In this document: positions 23,116 through 32,837 of the stretch, piece after piece
How positions within the stretch are numbered: position 1 is the stretch's first letter
How the letters are laid out: every line of letters starts with the position of its first letter
From: a virus
Length of the DNA: 40,645 nt
Virus record (IMG/VR): IMGVR_UViG_3300037493_000506
Span: 1 to 40,645 of that record
Direction: 5' to 3' (one strand)
The notes under the pieces: generated by a model
The model's database searches: none
What the model was told of the DNA's origin: nothing
The model's input: the letters and a program-made list of their open reading frames with translations, nothing else
Position numbers and translations under genes: made by a program

Positions 23116-24897
23116 ATGACATACTATAAATATGCCGAACGGGAGGCCAATAGTCAGATCAACTGGGCCGAGGTAAGCAAGGGTCTGTCTGATACCATCA
23201 TACAAGTAGATAAAGACAGACAGGCAAAGAAAGCCGCCATCGATGCTTCCACTAGGGAGGCGATGACTACGCTGGCTGATGGGCCAAAGGGGGAGAACAC
23301 CACTGCTTCTGCGTGGACGATTAACTATGCCAACGACATGATGAACTACAGGCTATCTCTTGACCGGTTACTCAAGTCGGGTCAAATGAAGTTGAGTGAC
23401 TACCAAGTGGCTGCGCAGAATAGCGTTGACTCAACTAATTTGGTCTTCACCCTATCTCAAGAATACCAAGATCAATACAAGGTAGTCATGGATAGATCAA
23501 GGGCGGGCGAATCTTCTAGGCTTGAGCCAGAATTAGCCGCGTTGAACGAATCATTCGCCAACATTTCCAACACTGTGCCTACCATTAACTCAACCAATGG
23601 TATGGTCTACTTATCCAATCCGGAAGTCGGAGAAGATGGAGTAGAGAAACTAGGCAAGAACTATGTCAGCCTACAGGCATTGCGCAATAGAGTGAACTCC
23701 AAGATTGATTCATATAGTGTACCACTTGGTATCAGTACAGCGGTAAGCACACTGGGAAAAAATACTATTAGTGAATTAGGCAAGACCAACTTTAGAAGAA
23801 CTGGAGTGGTGACTGACATTAGCGACCCTACACTTAGAAAGACTTACACCGACTGGGAGGATGCTACTATTGATGGTATTATGGCAAACAAAAACCAATT
23901 GGCTTCTGTACTAGCAGACAATATGAACATCAACCCTAGATCTGGAAAGCCATACACTGCGACATACAGCAAAGAGGAGTTTGACAATGACTTGGTTGGT
24001 GATATGATATTAATGGAGAACCGAAACGGCTCTGGTGTGATCACCCCCAAATTTAAGGAAGAGCAAATAGAAGATGCAAAGGCTTACGTCAAGAGTCAGA
24101 TGACTAGTTACATTGATAAGACCGCAGAGAAAAGTGTATTCCAAGAGCCGGACGTTTACCGTCCATCGCAATCGGAAATTGATGCGAGCAATGCGGTTAA
24201 AAAATCTAAAGAAAGCGGAAACATGTTGGCCAAATTATACAGTGGTGATTCAGCAGAGATTCAATCTGCTGTTGATTACTTCAATGGCTTGTCAGATGTT
24301 GATGCAGTAAAGAGAACTGCCGATGGTGTTGTTGTAACCTTAAGTAACGGAAACACCGATACCATAAAATTCAAGAACCCAGATGGAACACTAAAGACTC
24401 AAGCAGACTTTATCCGTTCCGCATCTAAACTATTGGTTGGAGATGACGCTGACTTGAGTGCAGTCCTTAAAGGCGCCGTAGGCACAGGAAAGAAAGCGTT
24501 CAATACTACAGGGTCTGCATCTGCTGCTGTTCAGAAGAATGAAGCAGCAACGCCACTTTCCCCACAACAGAAGGCAAAGAATTATATATCGGCCGCCATA
24601 ACGCCAGACATGATAAATAAAACAGAAAGCGAGGCAGTGCCCTTACTATTGGCATCACTCACTAAACTTGGTTTTGACGCAGAGGAAAGCGGAGCAGGTA
24701 GTTATGTTACAATAAAAGCACCCGGGTCAAAAGACAAAGCCGGCGCATCTAAGGAATTTTCTTTAAACGATGGACCCGATGCGGCCGCAAAGGTGAGACA
24801 AAGTATTGTTGACTTTGTAACTGCGAACCTAGGGCAAGAGGCATTGCTCAATGCTGATCAAGCGGGTGTTCTTGGAAACGCAGGGGAATTAGATTAA
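23116..24897 (+). CDS. internal virion / cargo protein candidate (593 aa)
   Basis: A 593-residue soluble, mostly helical and polar protein beginning 3 bases after the preceding stop. The N-terminal part has INWAEVSKGLSDTIIQVDKD, a start pattern seen in phage inner-core proteins; the middle (about 330-450) contains a small alpha-beta unit (VKRTADGVVVTLSNGNTDTI), and the C-terminus another (LGFDAEESGAGSYVTIKAPG). No catalytic motif is visible and I do not recognise a named family. Location between two other ejection-type candidates suggests that all three form a complex analogous to T7 gp14-gp15-gp16 (inference). Confidence 0.55.
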   Translation: MTYYKYAEREANSQINWAEVSKGLSDTIIQVDKDRQAKKAAIDASTREAMTTLADGPKGENTTASAWTINYANDMMNYRLSLDRLLKSGQMKLSDYQVAAQNSVDSTNLVFTLSQEYQDQYKVVMDRSRAGESSRLEPELAALNESFANISNTVPTINSTNGMVYLSNPEVGEDGVEKLGKNYVSLQALRNRVNSKIDSYSVPLGISTAVSTLGKNTISELGKTNFRRTGVVTDISDPTLRKTYTDWEDATIDGIMANKNQLASVLADNMNINPRSGKPYTATYSKEEFDNDLVGDMILMENRNGSGVITPKFKEEQIEDAKAYVKSQMTSYIDKTAEKSVFQEPDVYRPSQSEIDASNAVKKSKESGNMLAKLYSGDSAEIQSAVDYFNGLSDVDAVKRTADGVVVTLSNGNTDTIKFKNPDGTLKTQADFIRSASKLLVGDDADLSAVLKGAVGTGKKAFNTTGSASAAVQKNEAATPLSPQQKAKNYISAAITPDMINKTESEAVPLLLASLTKLGFDAEESGAGSYVTIKAPGSKDKAGASKEFSLNDGPDAAAKVRQSIVDFVTANLGQEALLNADQAGVLGNAGELD

Positions 24898-24903
24898 TAA
24901 ACA

Positions 24904-24911
24904 TATTTTTG
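24904..24911 (+). promoter_or_regulatory. -7 promoter box upstream of the giant protein gene
   Basis: TATTTTTG matches TAnnTTTG and ends 4 bases before ATG 24916, the shortest spacing in the window. A transcript begun here would be leaderless or nearly so. A -33 TTG at standard distance is absent. Confidence 0.5.
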
Positions 24912-24915
24912 TACC

Positions 24916-27900
24916 ATGGATGAATTGCAAAAGTTATACGATGTTCTCATAAGAGATGGGTACTATACCAAATCCTTTGATGATTTTAAGGTTAAGTTTC
25001 AAGACCCAGAATATCAAGACAAAGTGTATGGCGTAGTGGAGAGAGATGGTTTGTTTACAAAAGGGAAGGATGAGTTCATTAAAAAATATATCTCTTCACC
25101 TGTGGATGATCAATCAATGATTGCTGAACCTGTAAAAAAAAAAGAAGAGTCAGTTCCTCTGTGGCTTCAAAAGCAGGAGCAAGCAAAGCCAAAGCAAGAG
25201 CAAACACCCCCGTTTTTGGAATCCAAGCCTTCGGGTATTTCTTTGGGATCTCAAAGAGTTCCTGAGACTGCCCCTATGTTTGAGGCTCCTCCAATGAGGA
25301 CAGCCGAAGAAGCACAAGCAATAGTAGAAGCACCGGAATACAGAGAAGCCAAGTACTTTGAGGGGACATTTGGCGAGTTATTGAGTAACATGGATAACCC
25401 AGCCATCAGTCCCAACACTGCATGGATTGGCATGGGAGATTTTGTAGATGACTTTGGAAGAGCAATTGGACAGGGTTCTAAAACAGGAGATATCGTAGCG
25501 CCAACATCCAAGATATTTTTAAATGGAGCAAAGACATCTGATGAGGATATAGAAAAGTTTAGACAAGCATCTGAGTTGGCTGATAAACTTGGGCCATCAG
25601 ATGAAATGTTTAGATTCTCCAAAGAATACCAAGAGTCTGGCAAGACAACATCCGGATTCTTAAAAGCATTGGCTATGAATCCCGGGGCAATACCAGAGAT
25701 TATGGTATCTTCTTATTCAGCAATGGTCAACTCTACTTCATTGGCGGCAGGAGGCGCGGTAGTGGGAACCGGAGCAACAACAGGCGCAGCAGCAGGCGCA
25801 GCAGCAGGGGGAGTAGGAGCAATTCCGGGAGCAGTTGCGGGGGCAATTGCATCTATACCATACGCTATGGCAGCAATGGGTGCTACGCTCGAGACCAACC
25901 TATCATTGGCTGAGTCTATCAAAGACAAGTTGGCACAAGACGGGCTTGAGTGGAATGACGAGAACATCAAGAGCGTAATCAGCGATGAGAAGTTCTTGAA
26001 GGATGCCCGCATAAAGGCTGCCACAAGAGGCGTTACCATTGGTGCGATAGACGCATTGACAGGTAGAGTAGCCGGTAAGGTCGGAGCCAAGATACTTAAA
26101 GCACCCAAAGGTGGTGCAGTTAAGTCAGCAGTAGCGGCCGGTAGTATTGAAGCAGCCGGAGGATCTACAGGAGAAGCCACCGCACGCGCATTGACAGGAC
26201 AAGAGATGGACATTGCTGAGATTGGTCTTGAAGGTATCGCAGAGTTGCCGGGAACTGTAGTAAGTGTAGGGTCTGAGGTATTAAGAAAACCACTATACAA
26301 AGTCAATGGAGAAATTCGCCCAGAGGCAGACATAAAAGAAATCGTAGAGACTGCCGATGGCGATCAGTTAGCAAAGATAAACATCGAGATTACCAACGAT
26401 GATAAGGGATACAACGAACAAATCCAAGAGAAGGTTGTATCTGCACAAGTAAAGAATGAAGTAAAGGAAGTAAACCCAGACCTTGACGAAGAGACAGTCA
26501 ACGAGATTACCCGATTGGAGATGGAGCGCAAGAAGTTCGAAGGCAAGAAGACACAGTCAGCCAAGGACAAACTTGCTTCTATCAATTCACAAATAAAAAC
26601 ACTACAAGAAAATGCCGTTCAAAAGCCAAGCACAGAGGAAGGCGTGTTACGCCCAGAAGAATCCCAAGTGGGATTGCAAGAAGTGGGAGAAGGAAACGCC
26701 CAAGTCCAAGCCCCTACCCAAGAAGTTGTCAAAGAAGAAGTAGTAAGCCCCGCTATCGCCGAGATAGAAAGAAAAAGAAAAGAGGAGTTGAGTAAAGATG
26801 AGAATGTAGAACTTCTATATCCATTAACACTTGAAGAAAATCCAACAAGAGAGCAGAAAGAACAAATTGCCAAAAATGAACAAGACAAAAAAGACAGGCA
26901 ACAGAGAAGAGATGAAATTAACTTTAGGTACGACCTAGAACTGGCCGCCTTAGAACAGCCAAAAGAAGTAGTCACTCCCGAAGAGGACTTACAGACGGTA
27001 CTAAATCGTATTGAAATCCCCGAGGATACGGAAGCGTTGCCCGGAGTTGATGATGAGTTAAAGACAATCAACGAATCAATCGGCCGTATAAAAGAACCGG
27101 TGAGTCGGGAGAAGGATGATCAAGTTCTGCAAGATCTTGATGATAAGATTGCTAAAGCCAAAAGGAGAATAGCCACGGCAGATGATGCCGATGTTGCTAT
27201 CGAGGAATTTAAGCAGGCTCAGAAAGAAAAAGCAGACTTCGAGGAAACGATAAACAAAAAGAAAAACTTCAGTCAAGTAGATGGCTTAATCTCTGATGAG
27301 ATATATTTCAGAGACAGAGATAAGGGTCAATACGAATACCAAGAGTTATTCGATCAAGATCCACGTCTTGCTGCATTGCAAAGTGCAAAGGATATGGTGG
27401 AGTTTGCTAGAAAGAATCCCAATGAAAATATAAATATAGAGAACCGTGAGAGCGATATCAAGATACTTGAGGAAGACATTGCCAAGTTCCCTGTAAAGCA
27501 AGCAGAGGTTGCACCAAAAGTGTCTTCGAAGACACCAAAGGCAAAGACACCAAAGGCAAAGAGCGTTCCTATTCCTGTGGCCATTCCCAAGCCTACACCT
27601 GCTTCGGCACCCAAGCCTGTTGCTGTGGTATCACAACCTACGCCAAGAGTTCAAGGTCCAGAGGCATTGCAAGAGGAGTACAAGGCCAAGATGCTAGCGG
27701 TAACTCTTAACGAGGATAAGTCGCGTACAGCAAAGCAGATTGAGGAAAGGAAGAAAGAACTCGTAGAAGAGTATAAGAAACTCAAGGCTGAGATGACAGC
27801 GCCAAGACCGAAGGCAGAGCCCGAAGCAAAGGCCGCACCAAAGAGAGAGGCTAAGCCTGCTCCAAAGAAAGCAGCGCCGGCACCAAAGGCAGAGCCAGTG

Positions 27901-30900
27901 GTGTCGAAGAAAGACCAAGAAGAGATTAAGAAACTTGAGGATGAGATAGAGTACCAAGAGCGTCAGATTGAAGATGCAATTGAAGAAATTGGTAACACAA
28001 AATACAATCTCAAAGAAGCGCTTGCAGAAATCAAAAAGAAAAGAGACGCCCTCAAGACACAGAAGATGTCGTCTGATGCAAGAGCAGAAGCCAAAGAGGA
28101 TCTTGACGCGGAAATTGAAGATGCTAAGGAAGAGCATGATACATACTTAGAGCAGTACAATGATCAACTAGCAGAAGCAAAGAAAGAAAAGAAGAAAGCC
28201 GAAACAAAACTTGCCAAGTTGCAAGCCAAGCAAGTTGAGACTAAGGCAGAGCCTACGTCAGTAGTAGAGGAAGAGGAGCCATCATACGATGACATCAAAG
28301 ACCTTGATCCTACTGACGAAACTGCACTTGAAAAAGTCTTAAGGAAATTAGACAGCGGTGACGCATCGCTTAAACAGTTTGGCCGTGGGAATCTATCCAG
28401 CGGTATGGCTATACCATTGGCAAGGGCTATCATCAAAGCATTGAAGGTATTGGTTAAGGCTGGTATCACATTGCAAGAAGCCATTAAGCGTGTAGCCGCT
28501 GAGAATAATATCGAGGCTAAGGATATCGTAAACATGATAAAGGATATTGAGAAATCTCAATCTCCTATGGTCAAGTTAAAATCTCAGATTCAAAATGAAA
28601 TTCAAGCGGTGAAAGATGGTGCACGCGATGCCAATGAAGCAGTCAAAGCCATCGTGAAGTATTTCAACTTCAACGCAGAGCGTGGTAATTTGACGCGTAG
28701 AGACCTCGGAAGAGTAATCAATGCCATCGCCAAGGTTAAGGATCAAAAGTCCTTAGACAAGGCCGCAGATAAGATATTCGACATCATCAAGAAAGCAAAG
28801 ACTGACATTATCGAAGTGAGCGACTCAAAGTCGCGGAATATTCAAATCAGATTGGAAGCACGCGCGGCTCTTGGTGCCAAGAAAGACATCAATCAAAAGC
28901 GAAAGGACTTGTCTAATGTCATAAAAGAGATGGAGACTACCGGCAAGATTTCAGCAGCCAAGGCCAAGGCCATCCTTAATAAGATTGGCAAAGTGAACCT
29001 TGACAATCCGGCAGCAGTAGATACATTCCTAGACTACGTTGAAAATGTATTAGAGGATGCGGCATACGAGGTAGAGTTGACTGGCATAAATGCCAAACTT
29101 TCAAAGGCAAGAAACAATGTCAACAAGAAGATTGGTACAGCCAAAAACTTGACACCGATATTAAATAGATTGTTCAGCATTAAGCCATCATTGATACCCG
29201 CAGAGGTGTTCGACGCATACAAAGACTTGATTGATATGTTTGGCGATAGCGCAGCCGTGCTTGACCTAGCAGAAATCACTGAGGTTACACAGCAAGCGCA
29301 GTCAATTCTAGATCAGATAGACGATCAACTGTCTACCATCCCTGCGTTGGCTACCAAGTTATTCAATTACGGAAATGCTGTGCTTACCGAAGATGGTGCA
29401 TTAGACTACTCTGCCACCATTGAAAAGATGAAGGCAGATGACACCATTGATGAGGCTGAGTACGACTTGATGAAGAAATATAAGTCTTACATCTTACCAA
29501 AAGCAGTAAAGATCCCTAAGACCAAGCAAGAATTGGCTGATGAAAAGAAAGTACTGGTAAAGCAAGTCAAAGAAGCGGCAAGCGAGACAACCATATCTGA
29601 ATTGGCTAGCGACGACGAGAAGAAGATGGCCTCTAACATCATCAAGTTGGCAAAGACAAATGCTGTTGAAGCGTTGGACAATAGGCAGTTGGAAAATCTG
29701 CTCAAGATATTTGACAACTTTAGCAATGGGTATTTTCCTTCTTATGCCAATGGTATCAGTAACGATTTGATTGCCGGTGAGAATGCTACATTCTTGAGCA
29801 AGGCTATTGCCAAAGCCAAAATACCTAGCCTTGCATCAGTAAAATTAAGACTAAGGAACAAAAGAAAAGCATTGTTTGCCAAGGTGAAATCATCTCCCTT
29901 GTTTAACATTGATGAAATATTTGGAGACTTTAAGACCAAGGATATATTTAACTCTATATTTAATGCGTTGGCTCAGAACCAACAACGATATACGCTTGAA
30001 ATAGAGAAAATAAATCAAAGATTGGAAGACGCTCTTAATAAAATTGCCAAGACATACAACAACGACGAAAATAAAATCGTTGAATCAAAAATGAAGATGG
30101 CAATCTATCGCATACAGCGAGAGTTTCAATCCAACCCCGGTGACTCAAGAGTTAATCCTGCTATGGAGTACATCAACAAGACCATAGAAGCAATCAGAGA
30201 AGGAGATACAAACTACAGTGAAGAGGATGCTGACATGCTTGAGAAGATTGCCAAAGAGTATAGTGATGGTAAAAAGCCGAGTGGCATTGACGCCACCAAA
30301 TTAAAAGAATCATTCAATAGCGCAGAACTAGAAGCGCTTGATATATTCGACAAGGTCAATCAAGAGTTGGAGGGAAAGGCTACGTTTACTGGAGATGTAA
30401 TCCGTGGAGATAAAGTTTATCTGCTCAATGATTACAACCACGTCAGTGTTCTTCCAAAGAAAAATGAGAATCCCGATACCATTGCTGATGCAATGAGCAA
30501 GTTCGACCCAAAGAATGTGGTATCTACCAAGGCAAAGTCATTGATCGAAAGAACAAGCGGAGCCAAGCCAATTAACTTTGATATTTTCTCGACCGTTCAA
30601 CGAGGCGCGAACTTTGTATTGATGGACTATTACTTGACTAATCCAGTGAGGATTGCAAGGAAGAGTATCAATGCTGCTAGCAAAATGATGGAAGAGAATG
30701 GCACACTGAATGAGGATACCAAGACCATTGTCAATGTGCTTAAAGACTCAGTTGAGTTGGCATTGAAAGCATCGTTAGATCAAGCGGTAGTGAAAGACAC
30801 GTTCGCTGATAAGGTGATAAAGGAGATGGCAAAGACTGGGTACAGAGCCATGCTTGGTGGTATCCCTAGGGCGACCACGGAATTTACGTCCAACATGGCA

Positions 30901-32421
30901 TACGTAGCCATGGTGGCCCCAAAAGAGTGGTATACTGGCCTAAAGATGATGAAGGTAATCCGAGGTGGCAAGGCTGTGGATATCATGGAGGCTGTAGGAA
31001 GTAAGGTTATCAGCCGTGTATATGGCTCTGACCCACTAAAAGGCAGACTCGTAGACCCTAGTGTATTGAGCAAGCGCATTGGTATAGGTGTTAGTAAACT
31101 AAAAGGCGAGACGCTAAATGTCATAGCCACTATACACAACAACACCACAAAGAAAGTAAAGAACTCAGCGGAGTTTGTCGCGGACACATTGATTTCTACG
31201 CCCGATAAAATCATGATGAGACCACTGTGGTTCGGGGCATTCGATAAAGCATTTGAGGATTTGTCTGGATCAAAGCCGGACTACAATAAGATTTCTTCCA
31301 ATGATGCTGACTACATGATCAAGAACAAGGAGTCTCTTGAGGCGGCCGGTCGTGTAGCAGACGAAAAGGTGACGATGGCTGGTAACGTAGACAACCCATA
31401 TATGAATGCGCTTAGAACGCACATCTCTTCAGACATGTCTGGCTTGGTTAAGACATTCAAAGTATTTGATAACTTCATGTTGAAGTTCCAGATTGGAGAA
31501 TACTTGACAGCACGTAGAGGTCTTTATGCATTGATGGGAAATGGAAACATATCATGGCAGCAGGGAACAAGACTTATGGCGGCTGTTGTTACACGTATGA
31601 CAGTGTACACAGTGATGAGTAAGATGGCAGCGGAATTTATGTATGGATTATTCTTGGACGACGAGGAAGAAGATGACGACAAGTCATTTGCTCAGAAAAT
31701 GGGGCAAGGATTGGCATCTACCTTCACGAGTTTGTTACTGGGAAGGGATTTTGGAAACGCAGCGCGCTCAGTCGTGAACTATGGTATTGAGAAAACCAAC
31801 GAGAACTACCTTGAATTCCTACGAGATGGCGAGTACGATCCTTATGAAGATGCTATTCAATACACATTCATACCACCGGAGAAGAAAGGAAAATCTCTTG
31901 AGGCATTTGATGTGATAGCGAACATCTCTGGCCCTTATTCTCCTGCATTGAAGTCTCTTAACTTCGTTACAAAAAAACTAACCGAAGAGCCAAAGAAAGA
32001 AGCAGCAGCCATAGAGAGGCAGGACTCAGAGAAGGCTTTACGTATCCCACTAGAAATACTAGGGAACCTTGGATATGTGCCATTGTATAAAGACGTAAGA
32101 GCCATCGTAAACAAGTCAATCTACAGTGAACTCGATAAAGAACTAGATCAGCAAGGTCAAAAAGGAGAAGAGTTCAAGCCAATGGGCATGAATAAGACCG
32201 ATCTTGAGCGTTACTATCCAGAGATTTACGAGCAGTATTATGGTGCAGGTAGCGAGGCAGAAGCCACGCGCAAACTTGAATACGAAAAGAATCTACTTGA
32301 GCGTAAGATGAAGGACGACTATTACAATTACGTGCCAAAGAAACGACCCAAGAAAGGATCCATTAACAGGCAAGGTATCAACAGGGGCGGTATCAATCGA
32401 GGCTCACGAGGAAGTAAATAG
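24916..32421 (+). CDS. giant 2501-residue ejection/internal virion-type protein
   Basis: The gene fills about 18% of the window. Residues 7-28 and 37-58 are two copies of a 30-residue unit (LYDVLIRDGYYTKSFDDF and VYGVVERDGLFTKGKDEF). A Gly/Ala-rich hydrophobic region at about 265-323 (GAVAGAIASIPYAMAAMGA) could insert in membranes. From about 500 to 1140 it is charged coiled coil, broken by a Lys/Ala/Pro linker near 960-1000 (APKREAKPAPKKAAPAPK). The rest is helical, with a conserved-looking part near 1900-2020 (DYYLTNPVRIARKSINAA), an acidic run at about 2246-2256 (LDDEEEDDDKS) and a basic tail of INR repeats (SINRQGINRGGINRG). No metal-binding DxDGD of an RNA polymerase or a lysozyme/transglycosylase site was found. 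Injection of this protein with DNA is inferred from position and size. Confidence 0.6.
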   Translation: MDELQKLYDVLIRDGYYTKSFDDFKVKFQDPEYQDKVYGVVERDGLFTKGKDEFIKKYISSPVDDQSMIAEPVKKKEESVPLWLQKQEQAKPKQEQTPPFLESKPSGISLGSQRVPETAPMFEAPPMRTAEEAQAIVEAPEYREAKYFEGTFGELLSNMDNPAISPNTAWIGMGDFVDDFGRAIGQGSKTGDIVAPTSKIFLNGAKTSDEDIEKFRQASELADKLGPSDEMFRFSKEYQESGKTTSGFLKALAMNPGAIPEIMVSSYSAMVNSTSLAAGGAVVGTGATTGAAAGAAAGGVGAIPGAVAGAIASIPYAMAAMGATLETNLSLAESIKDKLAQDGLEWNDENIKSVISDEKFLKDARIKAATRGVTIGAIDALTGRVAGKVGAKILKAPKGGAVKSAVAAGSIEAAGGSTGEATARALTGQEMDIAEIGLEGIAELPGTVVSVGSEVLRKPLYKVNGEIRPEADIKEIVETADGDQLAKINIEITNDDKGYNEQIQEKVVSAQVKNEVKEVNPDLDEETVNEITRLEMERKKFEGKKTQSAKDKLASINSQIKTLQENAVQKPSTEEGVLRPEESQVGLQEVGEGNAQVQAPTQEVVKEEVVSPAIAEIERKRKEELSKDENVELLYPLTLEENPTREQKEQIAKNEQDKKDRQQRRDEINFRYDLELAALEQPKEVVTPEEDLQTVLNRIEIPEDTEALPGVDDELKTINESIGRIKEPVSREKDDQVLQDLDDKIAKAKRRIATADDADVAIEEFKQAQKEKADFEETINKKKNFSQVDGLISDEIYFRDRDKGQYEYQELFDQDPRLAALQSAKDMVEFARKNPNENINIENRESDIKILEEDIAKFPVKQAEVAPKVSSKTPKAKTPKAKSVPIPVAIPKPTPASAPKPVAVVSQPTPRVQGPEALQEEYKAKMLAVTLNEDKSRTAKQIEERKKELVEEYKKLKAEMTAPRPKAEPEAKAAPKREAKPAPKKAAPAPKAEPVVSKKDQEEIKKLEDEIEYQERQIEDAIEEIGNTKYNLKEALAEIKKKRDALKTQKMSSDARAEAKEDLDAEIEDAKEEHDTYLEQYNDQLAEAKKEKKKAETKLAKLQAKQVETKAEPTSVVEEEEPSYDDIKDLDPTDETALEKVLRKLDSGDASLKQFGRGNLSSGMAIPLARAIIKALKVLVKAGITLQEAIKRVAAENNIEAKDIVNMIKDIEKSQSPMVKLKSQIQNEIQAVKDGARDANEAVKAIVKYFNFNAERGNLTRRDLGRVINAIAKVKDQKSLDKAADKIFDIIKKAKTDIIEVSDSKSRNIQIRLEARAALGAKKDINQKRKDLSNVIKEMETTGKISAAKAKAILNKIGKVNLDNPAAVDTFLDYVENVLEDAAYEVELTGINAKLSKARNNVNKKIGTAKNLTPILNRLFSIKPSLIPAEVFDAYKDLIDMFGDSAAVLDLAEITEVTQQAQSILDQIDDQLSTIPALATKLFNYGNAVLTEDGALDYSATIEKMKADDTIDEAEYDLMKKYKSYILPKAVKIPKTKQELADEKKVLVKQVKEAASETTISELASDDEKKMASNIIKLAKTNAVEALDNRQLENLLKIFDNFSNGYFPSYANGISNDLIAGENATFLSKAIAKAKIPSLASVKLRLRNKRKALFAKVKSSPLFNIDEIFGDFKTKDIFNSIFNALAQNQQRYTLEIEKINQRLEDALNKIAKTYNNDENKIVESKMKMAIYRIQREFQSNPGDSRVNPAMEYINKTIEAIREGDTNYSEEDADMLEKIAKEYSDGKKPSGIDATKLKESFNSAELEALDIFDKVNQELEGKATFTGDVIRGDKVYLLNDYNHVSVLPKKNENPDTIADAMSKFDPKNVVSTKAKSLIERTSGAKPINFDIFSTVQRGANFVLMDYYLTNPVRIARKSINAASKMMEENGTLNEDTKTIVNVLKDSVELALKASLDQAVVKDTFADKVIKEMAKTGYRAMLGGIPRATTEFTSNMAYVAMVAPKEWYTGLKMMKVIRGGKAVDIMEAVGSKVISRVYGSDPLKGRLVDPSVLSKRIGIGVSKLKGETLNVIATIHNNTTKKVKNSAEFVADTLISTPDKIMMRPLWFGAFDKAFEDLSGSKPDYNKISSNDADYMIKNKESLEAAGRVADEKVTMAGNVDNPYMNALRTHISSDMSGLVKTFKVFDNFMLKFQIGEYLTARRGLYALMGNGNISWQQGTRLMAAVVTRMTVYTVMSKMAAEFMYGLFLDDEEEDDDKSFAQKMGQGLASTFTSLLLGRDFGNAARSVVNYGIEKTNENYLEFLRDGEYDPYEDAIQYTFIPPEKKGKSLEAFDVIANISGPYSPALKSLNFVTKKLTEEPKKEAAAIERQDSEKALRIPLEILGNLGYVPLYKDVRAIVNKSIYSELDKELDQQGQKGEEFKPMGMNKTDLERYYPEIYEQYYGAGSEAEATRKLEYEKNLLERKMKDDYYNYVPKKRPKKGSINRQGINRGGINRGSRGSK

Positions 32422-32429
32422 GAACGGGC

Positions 32430-32837
32430 TCAAGAATATTTTATATATTTGAAGTGCTTTTGTTTTGCATAGTAACACATTAGTTCTCCGTGTTCAGCAA
32501 GGTCAAGATGGGGGAGGAGACTTCCCCATTTGATTTCAGCCTCAATGTCTTTTAGTCTAGCGTAGATAATACCATCATCACATGCCCACATAACAACCGG
32601 GTTTAATCTTTTGTCGCACAACTTGACAGCGCGCGCGGCTTGGATGATTAATGGGTAAGCCATGGCTATCGTCTTGTAGCGTGGTGTCACCTCCATGTAA
32701 GCAACCAACTCTCCGTCTTTGAATATCTTGTAGTCAACATCACCCTTGGTCTGCCCTTGGTATGATCCTCCGAATGTTGATATGAATGTGTCGATTGCTT
32801 TTTGTTTCCGTATCTGAACTTCCTCGTTAGAAATCAT
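32430..32837 (-). CDS. PD-(D/E)XK nuclease-like protein
   Basis: A 135-residue protein, the last of the minus-strand unit, ending 8 bp from the convergent giant gene. Residues 32-51 read GDVDYKIFKDGELVAYMEVT: an Asp on a first strand, a hairpin, then an E-x-T strand, as in the PD-(D/E)XK fold, though the usual lysine is replaced by threonine. Later strands (LNPVVMWACDDGIIYARL) and a helix follow in the order of the fold. It may be an inactive or divergent nuclease, or a DNA-end binding protein. It overlaps the VRR-NUC gene by 11 bases, so the two may work together. Confidence 0.5.
   Translation of the reverse strand: MISNEEVQIRKQKAIDTFISTFGGSYQGQTKGDVDYKIFKDGELVAYMEVTPRYKTIAMAYPLIIQAARAVKLCDKRLNPVVMWACDDGIIYARLKDIEAEIKWGSLLPHLDLAEHGELMCYYAKQKHFKYIKYS

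Noticed and set aside
25713-26333. A 206-codon minus-strand frame opposite the giant protein gene
   Set aside because: It is the mirror of a Gly/Ala-rich coding stretch, has low-complexity Ala/Pro content, no context on that strand and lies inside a confident plus-strand gene.
27526-27560. Short tandem DNA repeat ACACCAAAGGCAAAG in the giant gene
   Set aside because: It only encodes the low-complexity linker TPKAKTPKAK and needs no further explanation.
27694-28137. A 147-codon minus-strand frame rich in Leu, Phe and Cys
   Set aside because: The antisense of Lys/Glu-rich coiled-coil codons gives exactly this composition, so it is a shadow.
24916-32421. Giant protein as a virion RNA polymerase, as in some crAss-like phages
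   Set aside because: No DxDGD-type catalytic motif or other polymerase signature was found on reading the protein; acidic runs are low-complexity and do not match.
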